Shown: one piece after another, positions 1 to 6,767 of the stretch
How positions within the stretch are numbered: the stretch's first letter is position 1
How the letters are laid out: every line of letters begins with the position of its first letter
Assembly (NCBI GenBank): GCA_002691725.1
Contig: NZIT01000030.1
Coordinates: 1-11,485, forward strand
DNA length: 11,485 bases
DNA from: SAR116 cluster bacterium
GTDB taxonomy: Bacteria > Pseudomonadota > Alphaproteobacteria > Puniceispirillales > UBA1172
Reading direction: 5' to 3'
The notes under the pieces: generated by a model
What the model was told of the DNA's origin: nothing
What the model saw: only the letters and a program-made list of their open reading frames with translations
Databases searched by the model: none
Made by a program: the position numbers and the translations under genes

Positions 1-34
1 ATTAATTAATTTTTATTACCCTTTTTTCAGGCTT

Positions 35-53
35 AAATCCTGCCCCCGCAACC
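35..53 (+). repeat. tRNA-fMet 3'-end fragment, att-like direct repeat, left copy
   Basis: The 19 bases AAATCCTGCCCCCGCAACC recur exactly at 10865-10883. They read as the end of the T-loop, the 3' half of the T-stem and the 3' acceptor strand of an initiator tRNA, whose usual ending is CCCCCGCAACCA. This copy also keeps the last A of CCA at 54. Upstream bases 1-30 are A/T-rich and cannot form the rest of a tRNA, so this is a tail without a body. Such tails are what tyrosine-recombinase elements leave as att sites at tRNA 3' ends. The tRNA identity comes from recalling the E. coli initiator sequence; the att role is inference. Confidence 0.6.
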
Positions 54-82
54 AATAAATTACAAATAATATCAATTAATTA

Positions 83-110
83 GCTGCCTTATTTTTGAGG
101 CGGCGTTTTT
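83..110 (+). terminator. Rho-independent terminator-like hairpin after the tRNA tail
   Basis: GCTGCCT at 83-89 pairs with AGGCGGC at 98-104 (seven pairs, one of them G-U) around an 8-nt loop. The run GTTTTT follows at 105-110. It lies 29 bases after the tRNA-fMet tail, where a tRNA terminator would be expected, so it may be the original terminator of a disrupted initiator tRNA locus. Confidence 0.55.
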
Positions 111-481
111 GTGTGCTGAATTATTGCCGCGTTCATTGTCGCGTTTCGTTTATGCAAAACGTTGGCTCAGCAAATCATTACACTTAGCCGTTCTTACGAT
201 AAAGTATCGGAACCCTGCCTGAATCAAGGTCCGAGATTCAAGAGCCAAGTTTCGGGAATCTTGACGCTTGATTATTGTACCCAGTGGCAAGATGCGGGGG
301 TCTTGAAGCTTGGTTCGGGGTTACTTGGGGCTTTTGGAGGATGGACTGTATCTATGAAGGGGGCAGCCCCCTGAATACTGGGCTGGGTTCTAGAGTAAGG
401 ATTACTTAAAATTGGGTTAGCTTTTTTAATAGTCATGGGTTGGGACACCCACTTACTTGGAAATGGTAGATGTATTCCTCC
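111..481. other. Intergenic stretch with no supportable gene
   Basis: This stretch has no gene I can recognise on either strand. A plus-strand frame stays open from 120 to 374, but its first start codon is a TTG at 162, it has no Shine-Dalgarno sequence, and the translation resembles nothing I know. A small G5/C5 hairpin (359-363 with 367-371) and a TGGGT/ACCCA hairpin (436-440 with 447-451) are visible. Neither is followed by a T-run in either direction, so neither is called a terminator. By eye the stretch is less A/T-rich than the genes in the middle of the window. Confidence 0.5.
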
Positions 482-1171
482 TTAATGAAGTATATCAGAA
501 TAACTGAGTGTTTGTGTGCAATGCTTTAAAACTGTTTCAAGGTATTCGCTTAGTCGTAATTTGTGATCATAGGGATGAATCGAAATACGCAATGGCTTTG
601 TTGTCGGTATCCTTAAAGCCACACCATTTAAAAAGCGAAGTGCAAGTTCGCGGGTGAAAGTATCTGCTTCAAACCCTACCAATGGAAGCCGCTTTGTCTG
701 CCCATATTTTGTGAAAATAACTCCTGTAATCGTTTCAACCTGAGAATACTCGCAAGCTTGTAATGCCCTTTTCGAAATCTTCCCAAGTGCCCAAGCCGGG
801 GGTACATAGAGTGAAGGTTGGTTAAATCCGTTTTCAACGAACCAATTACTAGACTTATTCATTAGTTCTGTAATGTCGTCAGGTTTTAAGCTCAAATGCT
901 CGGCAACATTACGAGACAAAATTAAACTGTGTATGTGATGCCAAAGAGACTTCTTTGACGAACATCTATGGACCCACCCATGTGCAGCTAATTCGCAATC
1001 ACTTTTCTCCCACTGGCGTAGTTGATCAACCTGTTCTTGTTGCCAATCAAGTCCTGGGACAACAAGCAATGTGACCCGCTTGATTCTAAGTGAAAAGCAA
1101 ATTTCCAAAATCTCTGCCACCTCGGTCATCGTGTTTGGCATCACATCATGTATGGAAATAAGGGCTTTCAT
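482..1171 (-). CDS. DUF2334 polysaccharide-deacetylase-like protein
   Basis: A 229-residue protein of the DUF2334 branch of the NodB/polysaccharide deacetylase fold. Visible motifs are SIHDVMP near the N-terminus (His8-Asp9, the usual metal/base Asp position), ELAAHGWVH at 60-68 (the H-x3-H metal pair, H64 and H68), PPAWALG at 124-130 and SIHPYDH at 197-203. The family is expected to remove acyl groups from sugars using a divalent metal; the substrate here is unknown. There is no signal peptide, so it is probably cytosolic. The start is ATG at 1171 with AAAGGA 8 bases upstream. It is the last gene of an operon, 25 bases after the glycosyltransferase, so it may deacetylate that enzyme's product or its precursor (inference). 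Confidence 0.85.
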   Translation of the reverse strand: MKALISIHDVMPNTMTEVAEILEICFSLRIKRVTLLVVPGLDWQQEQVDQLRQWEKSDCELAAHGWVHRCSSKKSLWHHIHSLILSRNVAEHLSLKPDDITELMNKSSNWFVENGFNQPSLYVPPAWALGKISKRALQACEYSQVETITGVIFTKYGQTKRLPLVGFEADTFTRELALRFLNGVALRIPTTKPLRISIHPYDHKLRLSEYLETVLKHCTQTLSYSDILH

Positions 1172-1196
1172 CGGAATGGTCCTTTGTTATCAGGGA

Positions 1197-2393
1197 TTAA
1201 TTTGAAGTACGTGGTAATATAGATTTATAAAAAAAATCTAACCAATCAGTTATTGCTTTTCCATTAAACTCTCGAACCGCCTGCCAGCTTTTTCGGGCGT
1301 GACGATCCCGTTCTTCAAAGCTTTGTCTACAGATGTCAGATAGGACAGAAGTCAAAGATGTTTCTCGAGAAATGGTGAAAATTCCACTGGCTAGCGAAGG
1401 CCACTTTGAAATACCGCAACCTTCGCTTGCAATAACAAAACGTTCTCTTGCCAGAGCTTCCAACGCTACAGTACCAAATGTTTCGTATATAGAAGGAAGT
1501 AACAAAACATGCGCTGCATCTATTTCTTCACGCACACGTTTGCGAGGAAGCCATCCAAGATATGAAAGGTTTCTATAAGCATTTGCTGCGGTTTGCACCT
1601 TGTCCCTCAACGGGCCGTCACCAATAACAGTGAAATGTACTGCAGAAAGTGAATGCACCGCATGCAACAATTCGTTAATGCCTTTTTCTGGCGCTAAACG
1701 GCCCACAAAAATAGCCCGATTTATGGCTCCATCAATTGGCTGAATAGGGTGAGTCAAAAAATCTTTGTCCAATGGAGTGGCCATGATTTGCACTGAACGG
1801 GCGCCGTTTTGCTTGGCCTTCTGCTCCGCTGTGTCATTTAGCACACCAATTCCAACTGCTTTTTCGCATAGCCGACGGTTTATTATTGAGAGTATATTTT
1901 GAAAAGGTCTAGACAACCAGTTTGGCCAGTAAATCGAGAGTAATTGATCGAAATCTGTATGATTCACAACAACGAACGGAATAGCTTTTATCTGAGCATA
2001 GCGAAACGCAAAATAGGAGAACATTCCTAGTGAAGGTATCACAATTATGGACGGATCTAACGCGTCCAATTGGTTATAAAGTGTACTTTTTTTGGGCCAA
2101 GCTAAGCGTTGTGTTTTATCTCCTGGTAGGGGCAGGGCAAACCTCTCCAAAGTCCGATCTGGTATATCACTTGGCGAGAATAGCTGCGCTGCCCCAACAT
2201 GCGGCAGAATTTGGGCAAGTAAATCTAAATAAAACGTACCAACACCATTTCGACCGGCAATAGCATCTGAGACGATAGCAATTCGAAGATCAGACCTTCG
2301 TGTTTGCTCTGTATGTTCAGATAATATATCTTGTGACAAATGTATAACTGATTTTGCAGAATGAGTGTCGGATTGCTTTTTAAGTATACACAT
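1197..2393 (-). CDS. Family 4 glycosyltransferase (GT-B fold)
   Basis: A retaining GT4-type glycosyltransferase of about 398 residues. Counting from the TTG at 2399, the N-terminal domain opens with RIAIVSDAIAGRNGVGTF (39-56), a nucleotide-sugar fold with a Gly-rich loop like MgtA/Agt-type glycolipid synthases. The C-terminal domain has FVGRLAPEKG (231-240), VIGDGP (258-263) and the ExFGxxxxE signature in YETFGTVALEA (305-315). These are the donor-binding residues of GT4. No signal or membrane segment is seen, so it is cytosolic or membrane-peripheral. An ATG at 2393 and a TTG at 2399 are both possible starts; neither has a good Shine-Dalgarno. The ATG lies 8 bases past the sulfotransferase stop, so translational coupling is likely. 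The acceptor may be a lipid or a glycan; sequence alone does not decide. Confidence 0.88.
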   Translation of the reverse strand: MCILKKQSDTHSAKSVIHLSQDILSEHTEQTRRSDLRIAIVSDAIAGRNGVGTFYLDLLAQILPHVGAAQLFSPSDIPDRTLERFALPLPGDKTQRLAWPKKSTLYNQLDALDPSIIVIPSLGMFSYFAFRYAQIKAIPFVVVNHTDFDQLLSIYWPNWLSRPFQNILSIINRRLCEKAVGIGVLNDTAEQKAKQNGARSVQIMATPLDKDFLTHPIQPIDGAINRAIFVGRLAPEKGINELLHAVHSLSAVHFTVIGDGPLRDKVQTAANAYRNLSYLGWLPRKRVREEIDAAHVLLLPSIYETFGTVALEALARERFVIASEGCGISKWPSLASGIFTISRETSLTSVLSDICRQSFEERDRHARKSWQAVREFNGKAITDWLDFFYKSILPRTSN

Positions 2394-2401
2394 CTTCAAA
2401 A

Positions 2402-3505
2402 CTATGCCGATGAATTTTTTAATTTTGGTGGTGTATTTGATGGTATTAAGTCCTGACTTTTTAATCCAAAGTCTTGCAACTTATAGAAGTGTTTGGATTT
2501 ATACGCTTTGGTCTCAACCATAAGGTCTGTAAGACGTATGGTATCCAGATTATTTCTCTGTGGTAGTTCGAAATGACCATATAATACTTCAATGGCCTTA
2601 TCTGGCGTGCCAACAAGTTCTCTAAAATCGAGTATCAACATACGTGAACCAAGATTGGATGCGTCAACTTTTATCCGACTCTTATAGAGCTTGAGTAGCA
2701 TAACGAATCTCTTAACGATATGCGGGTCTTTTGCTGAGTATCCAAATATTTTAAGGCCAGAGTGAATGGAACTAAGTTGTGACGGAACAGTCTGCTCCAA
2801 ATCTCGGTGCATCCCAATAAATTCTGCATCTGGGAAAGTTTTCGCCAAATCACTGACCCACGTTGTGAAACTGGGGTTTTTGGAAAGCAGTCGCTTATCC
2901 TCTCCTCTAAAAATCAAATGTCGCTGCACAAGCCCACGATAAGCCGTAAGCAACTTCTTGCGCCTAGTCTCCGTCATGGATGAAAAATCTCCTAAATCCC
3001 ATGTTGATTTGGAAAAAGGGAACATCAAAAATCGAAGAAAACAACCATCGAAGGGAAGAAGGCCAAGATAATCTTCTTCTGGCTTCGTCAAGTCTATTGG
3101 ATGAATATTGGCCAACCCAGTACCAAGCCTCATCTGTATCCATTTGATCACTTTAAAAAATAGCCCGCCAACTGCATTATCAACTCGGTACAGTCCCCAA
3201 ATCAAATATTTCTGGCAAAGTGCGGGTGCAAACAGTAACTCCCACAATGGCATTGAGGTAAAAAGTTCGGTATGACTGGCCATAAAACGATGAGCAGTCG
3301 TTGTCCCGCTTCGGGGAAGACCAACAATAAAAAGAGGCTTATCAATAGATACTTTTTTAAGACGTGGAAATAGAATTATATCCAACGCAAAAGCTAACCT
3401 ATGGATCAAAAATAAAAATGCCAAAAATGATAAGACTACAGCCTTTGTCATGATTGCAAACATATTAACAGTTTTAGTTTGGGAAGGTTTTTTATGCAAA
3501 GTCAA
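2402..3505 (-). CDS. Membrane-anchored sulfotransferase family protein
   Basis: A 367-residue PAPS-dependent sulfotransferase of the Sulfotransfer_3 type. GLPRSGTTTAHR at 62-73 is the 5'-phosphosulfate loop. KNPSFTTWVSDLAKTFPDAEF (about 209-229) followed by MHRDLEQTVPSQ (232-243) gives the 3'-phosphate-binding Arg234 and Ser242. HPIDLTKPEEDY (135-146) matches the usual substrate-side segment. A hydrophobic stretch at about residues 20-46 suggests an N-terminal membrane anchor, so it probably acts on a lipid-linked or membrane-near acceptor. The start is TTG at 3505, supported by a consensus AAGGAGG 7 bases upstream. It is the first gene of the operon with the glycosyltransferase and the DUF2334 protein, which suggests a sulfated surface glycan or glycolipid (inference). 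Confidence 0.87.
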   Translation of the reverse strand: MTLHKKPSQTKTVNMFAIMTKAVVLSFLAFLFLIHRLAFALDIILFPRLKKVSIDKPLFIVGLPRSGTTTAHRFMASHTELFTSMPLWELLFAPALCQKYLIWGLYRVDNAVGGLFFKVIKWIQMRLGTGLANIHPIDLTKPEEDYLGLLPFDGCFLRFLMFPFSKSTWDLGDFSSMTETRRKKLLTAYRGLVQRHLIFRGEDKRLLSKNPSFTTWVSDLAKTFPDAEFIGMHRDLEQTVPSQLSSIHSGLKIFGYSAKDPHIVKRFVMLLKLYKSRIKVDASNLGSRMLILDFRELVGTPDKAIEVLYGHFELPQRNNLDTIRLTDLMVETKAYKSKHFYKLQDFGLKSQDLIPSNTPPKLKNSSA

Positions 3506-3512
3506 GCTAGCC

Positions 3513-3519
3513 CCTCCTT
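3513..3519 (-). promoter_or_regulatory. Consensus Shine-Dalgarno supporting a TTG start
   Basis: On the minus strand AAGGAGG lies 7 bases before the TTG at 3505. It is the strongest ribosome binding site in the window and decides the start of the sulfotransferase, which has no ATG nearer than residue 15. Confidence 0.8.
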
Positions 3520-3617
3520 ACCAATTTTCCAAGCATGTACAACTAGGTAACGCAGAACTTGGCAGTAAATTTGTTTTCATCAAAATAAATATATTTAGTA
3601 GTTAATTGTAATTAATA

Positions 3618-4529
3618 TTATGAAATTCTAACTGGGTTAGACCAAGCCATTTTGCCGCTACTATCTACTATAGTAATTCTAAACCAATCAGAGGGAAAAG
3701 AACTAAGATCGAATTGGGCACATGTTAAATTTGTGCCATTAGAACTTAGAGATTTATTCCCGGCGCCAGAAAGACAAATATGAGAAGCCGGAGAGCATTT
3801 GATAGATACTAGATTATTATCTTTCACAAACTCAAATATATCTAAACCTGTCGAAGAATAATAATGGCCAGCTTTTAAAGCTACTAGCAAAGACATCTGA
3901 TCAAGATTTTCAGAAGCCACCATGACCCAACCACCACCAGCATCATGCATGCGGAAATGTGAATCGTCTGTTGCCGTAAGCAAAACGGGATAATTTTGTT
4001 GAAGGAGATAATCCACAACAGCGGTACCGTACCCTCTTGCAGCCTCAATATGACAAGAATGATTATAAATTTCTACGCTATGAGCATGAGCTACTGATAG
4101 AGCTTCCTCGGAAGTTAAACTATACCATTCAGGATGAGCAATAGTTACAAATGCACCAGCATTTTTAGCACGCTGAACTAATTCGGGAGCCGTTTCATCA
4201 TCATTGGCAGATAAGAAATCAAGGGGCAAGCCATTAGCGACTATATGCCAAAGTCCATCATTATCATATTTTTTACCCCGACAATGAATTTCAGCTGATG
4301 GAATAGTAATAAAGCTATCTTCGTTTAAATGTCGTGTATCAAGCACGGAAGTAGCGCTGAATGTGCTATCAGTCCAAAGATGGTCTGACAAACAAGTAAA
4401 GTTGTATCCCAAAGATTTATATGTTTTTACCACCTCATCTGGTTCTAACACTCCATCCGAGTGAACTGAGTGGCCATGCAGATTGCCTCTAAAATACGGT
4501 ATCTTTGAAAAAGGGGGCAATAAATCCAT
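3618..4529 (-). CDS. PHP-domain metal-dependent phosphoesterase
   Basis: A 303-residue PHP-superfamily protein with the full set of metal-ligand motifs: NLHGHSVHSDG at 16-26 (H18, H20, D25), SDH at 48-50, an E in SAEIHCRG at 78-85, AHPEW at 131-135, EIYNHSCH at 153-160 and TATDDSH at 185-191. Such proteins are usually trinuclear-metal hydrolases acting on phosphate esters. The last 70 or so residues look like a small beta-rich C-terminal domain, seen in CehA/McbA-like PHP proteins. No signal peptide is visible. The ATG at 4529 has AGGAG 5 bases upstream. It is divergent from the TPR gene and separate from the operon to its left, with a 112-bp gap. The substrate is unknown. Confidence 0.88.
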   Translation of the reverse strand: MDLLPPFSKIPYFRGNLHGHSVHSDGVLEPDEVVKTYKSLGYNFTCLSDHLWTDSTFSATSVLDTRHLNEDSFITIPSAEIHCRGKKYDNDGLWHIVANGLPLDFLSANDDETAPELVQRAKNAGAFVTIAHPEWYSLTSEEALSVAHAHSVEIYNHSCHIEAARGYGTAVVDYLLQQNYPVLLTATDDSHFRMHDAGGGWVMVASENLDQMSLLVALKAGHYYSSTGLDIFEFVKDNNLVSIKCSPASHICLSGAGNKSLSSNGTNLTCAQFDLSSFPSDWFRITIVDSSGKMAWSNPVRIS

Positions 4530-4555
4530 AGAAACTCCTGTTTAGATTTTCTACT

Positions 4556-4586
4556 ATTAAATATTTAATGTTTCATAAATATGAAA
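4556..4586. promoter_or_regulatory. Two adjacent palindromes in the PHP/TPR divergent promoter region
   Basis: ATTAAATATTTAAT (4556-4569) is a perfect 14-base palindrome. TTTCATA-AA-TATGAAA (4571-4586) is a perfect 7-bp inverted repeat right next to it. They sit midway between the two divergent starts and cover the expected -35 area of the TPR promoter, which suits an operator for a dimeric regulator. The region is very A/T-rich, so chance is a real alternative. Confidence 0.35.
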
Positions 4587-4597
4587 AATAAATCATT

Positions 4598-4603
4598 TAT
4601 AAT
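4598..4603 (+). promoter_or_regulatory. Probable -10 element of the TPR gene
   Basis: A consensus TATAAT lies 28 bases before the ATG at 4632, giving a leader of about 20 nt. No good -35 hexamer is found 16-18 bases upstream; that place is taken by the TTTCATAAATATGAAA palindrome, so an activator may be required (inference). Confidence 0.45.
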
Positions 4604-4631
4604 GAGAAAATTGATGGAATAGGGAAAAGCA

Positions 4632-5222
4632 ATGAGGCAAATATGGGAAGAAGAAGCAAATAAAGCTATAAGGGCAATAAAAAATGAGGAATGGGCAAAG
4701 GCAGAAATACATCTAAAAAAAGTTTACAGATTTTCAGACGCACCAATAAGTGTGGGCTATAATCTTGCTAAGGTTTTAGGCTATCAAAATAAAGATAAAC
4801 AGGCTCAAAAAATACTTGAAAATATCCTTGCCAAAGAGCCAGGATATTTCAACGCTTGCTATGAGTGTGGAATATGCTTTTTGAAACTGGGACAATTTGT
4901 AAATTCTTTTAAGATGTTCCAAAAGGCTTTAGTAATAAAAGAAACGGATGTGGATAGTCAGGTAATGGTTGCTCGATTAGCACAGCGTATTGGAAAATAT
5001 GAGACTGCCAAACAATACTGGCATATACTAATGTCTCACAATAAATACAAAAATGAAGCTTACCTTGGAATAATGAGAGCACGGTTAGAATTAAATGAAG
5101 AAAACGCAATAAATGATCTAGTTAACTTATACAAAAATGAAAGTGAAATTTGGCCATTATTAAAAATGGCAACAAGGTCATCAAAAGGCGCTATCCCCTT
5201 AAAACTGCATCAAGCGCGATAA
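4632..5222 (+). CDS. Tetratricopeptide-repeat protein
   Basis: A 196-residue all-helical protein of about four to five TPR-like units. The clearest is at 73-105 (YFNACYECGICFLKLGQF, then NSFKMFQKAL), with others at about 7-35, 43-70, 107-136 and 141-170. It has no signal peptide or membrane helix and no catalytic domain, so the expected role is a cytosolic protein-protein scaffold. The partner is unknown. The start at 4632 has AGGGA 6 bases upstream and a TATAAT at 4598. Its last 13 bases overlap the 3' end of the convergent DUF6065-like gene. It is the only plus-strand gene among minus-strand neighbours, transcribed divergently from the PHP gene, and may share control with it. Confidence 0.75.
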   Translation: MRQIWEEEANKAIRAIKNEEWAKAEIHLKKVYRFSDAPISVGYNLAKVLGYQNKDKQAQKILENILAKEPGYFNACYECGICFLKLGQFVNSFKMFQKALVIKETDVDSQVMVARLAQRIGKYETAKQYWHILMSHNKYKNEAYLGIMRARLELNEENAINDLVNLYKNESEIWPLLKMATRSSKGAIPLKLHQAR

Positions 5223-5938
5223 TTTTTTCTGTACTGACCGCTATCTTTAGACAGTTGAGATTGTACAGTTTTAGTTTCTTGCTGCTCTTTTTCACTCATA
5301 CTTTTTAATGTTAATTTTAAATCAACCCTTGGCACTGGTATCACTTGAACAACAGGCGTACCTGCTTGCAGTATCCCTTCAAAATCATCATCAATCCAGA
5401 TGGCGGGAAAATGAACAAGACCTGAGTGGAAGAGATCACAATCGACTTTACCAGTAAGGCTATGAAAAGGAAGATCCGGGCGATTAAATGGATGTGTGAA
5501 GATTAGTGACCAACCGTCAGGAGGTTGCAATGACCACAAATTCATGAACTTGATAGCAAGATTTTCCTTCATTTTGATTGGAAACCCCGCAAGTTGAGCA
5601 GGTTCATGAAAACTAATAGGGCTTCGAATATAAAACTCTTCAGGCAAATTAGGTATATCCCAATTCCAAGTGATATATCCATCTTTGATGATCAAGTCTG
5701 CTAATAGAGGCATCATAAAACCATGGCGATAAGCATCTATCACAGGAGGGCAGTGTTTAATTGTTCTGATTGCTTCAGCCCCAATCAAATCACTTTCAAC
5801 ATTTGACTTAGCCTCTTTAAACCAATCAGGAAAAAAAACTTCAGAAAGTTTAGGTTCAGGAATGTACGGTTTTAGTGCAGGATGACAACGAATAATAATT
5901 TCAGTTTCAGATTTAGGTTTACTCATCCCTATACTCAT
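5210..5938 (-). CDS. Uncharacterised DUF6065-like protein, last gene of the transport operon
   Basis: A 242-residue soluble protein of unknown function. Conserved-looking blocks are FPDWFKEA (36-43), TIKHCPPVIDA then MMPLLAD (59-81), KFMNLWSLQPPDGWS with THPFNRPDLPF (130-158), GKVDCDLF (163-170), VHFPAIW (175-181) and ILQAGTPVVQVIPVPR (189-204). I recall this pattern from a small family, which I believe is DUF6065, that also occurs in marine phages; no activity is known to me. The Gly-Thr-Pro and VDCD blocks suggest a beta-barrel or jelly-roll. The ATG at 5938 overlaps the potC-like stop (ATGA), so its translation is probably coupled to the transporter. An in-frame ATG at 5926 is an alternative start. 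The charged tail from 205 on is likely disordered. Confidence 0.7.
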   Translation of the reverse strand: MSIGMSKPKSETEIIIRCHPALKPYIPEPKLSEVFFPDWFKEAKSNVESDLIGAEAIRTIKHCPPVIDAYRHGFMMPLLADLIIKDGYITWNWDIPNLPEEFYIRSPISFHEPAQLAGFPIKMKENLAIKFMNLWSLQPPDGWSLIFTHPFNRPDLPFHSLTGKVDCDLFHSGLVHFPAIWIDDDFEGILQAGTPVVQVIPVPRVDLKLTLKSMSEKEQQETKTVQSQLSKDSGQYRKNYRA

Positions 5939-6765
5939 CTATCTTTTTTCTGGTAAACAAATGTATAAATAATTGCAAAACCAAGTGTAAAAATAATTAT
6001 AAATGTTCCTAATGCATTTATAATTGGAGGATGCCCATTAGGATTTCTAACCATAGATCCTATTTCTGTCGCTAATGTGCATGAGCCACCTTTAGCAAAC
6101 ATAGTTGTATTATAATTTTCAACTGATGCAAGAAAGGCTACAACAGCAGAAGATGCTAAAGCCGGGAAAAGAAACGGAAGGGTTATCCGCCAAAACGTTC
6201 TTATAGGTCCAGCCCCAAGATCAAAAGCGGCATGTTCAAGTTCATGGGGCTGTCTTTGTAACCTTGCCATAATAATTAACATAGGATAGCTAGAAATAAA
6301 TGTTGTTTGAGCCATTATAATTGTAAACAAGCCTGCATTTACACCAAAATCTCTCCAGAAAATTAAGGTCGATAGCCCAAGAATAATTCCTGGGGCAAGC
6401 ATTGGCGATAATAATAACCACCATAAAAACGAATTATATTTTGTATTCAATTTTGTTAAAGTAATAGCACCAGCCATGCCTAAAATGAGTGAAAGTGGAA
6501 CAACGATGCTAGCCACCGTAAGGGAATTTGCAAAACACCGAATAAAGCGATCGCGATCAAGAGAACGAAGCACATCATCTGATCGTATTACATCCTCACT
6601 TGCCCAGTAAAAACTATACCATTTTGCTGTAAATCCTCGCCAATCCGCAACACTTGGTGGAGAATGATCATTAACACTTGCCACCATCAAAAGGATCATA
6701 GGTGTAAACAGAAACACCAAAAAAAAGGCTGTATATATGTTTAGTAACTTTGATGATTGATTCAT
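5935..6765 (-). CDS. potC: Spermidine/putrescine-type ABC transporter permease, PotC-like
   Basis: An inner-membrane permease of about 276 residues and six predicted transmembrane segments (roughly 8-31, 82-105, 112-134, 143-166, 199-215 and 250-272). The EAA loop that contacts the ATPase is HELEHAAFDLGAGPIRTFWR (174-193), followed by ITLP. I chose the ATG at 6765, two bases after the PotB stop and with GAGAG 7 bases upstream. A GTG at 6810 would give 291 residues but a 43-bp overlap with the upstream gene. It pairs with the PotB-like permease to form the channel. The substrate is a polyamine or a similar cation by family; this is not proven by sequence. Confidence 0.88.
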   Translation of the reverse strand: MNQSSKLLNIYTAFFLVFLFTPMILLMVASVNDHSPPSVADWRGFTAKWYSFYWASEDVIRSDDVLRSLDRDRFIRCFANSLTVASIVVPLSLILGMAGAITLTKLNTKYNSFLWWLLLSPMLAPGIILGLSTLIFWRDFGVNAGLFTIIMAQTTFISSYPMLIIMARLQRQPHELEHAAFDLGAGPIRTFWRITLPFLFPALASSAVVAFLASVENYNTTMFAKGGSCTLATEIGSMVRNPNGHPPIINALGTFIIIFTLGFAIIYTFVYQKKDR

Positions 6766-6767
6766 TG

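Noticed and set aside
1-54. A complete tRNA gene at the left edge
   Set aside because: Only the 3' T-loop to acceptor part is present. Bases 1-30 cannot supply D or anticodon arms, so no tRNA gene is called.
359-371. GGGGG/CCCCC mini-hairpin
   Set aside because: It has five pairs with a 3-nt loop and no T-run; probably chance or a minor structure.
120-374. Open plus-strand frame of about 84 codons
   Set aside because: The only start is a TTG at 162 without a ribosome binding site, the protein has no recognisable pattern, and it lies in DNA with small hairpins. I treat it as non-coding.
436-451. TGGGT/ACCCA hairpin after the DUF2334 gene as its terminator
   Set aside because: On the minus strand the stem is followed by TGACTATTAAAAAA, not a T-run, so it does not fit a Rho-independent terminator.
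5188-5230. GCGCT/AGCGC inverted repeat followed by a T-run, possible terminator of the TPR gene
   Set aside because: The stem is only 5 bp with a 20-nt loop and it lies within coding sequence. It is too weak to call.
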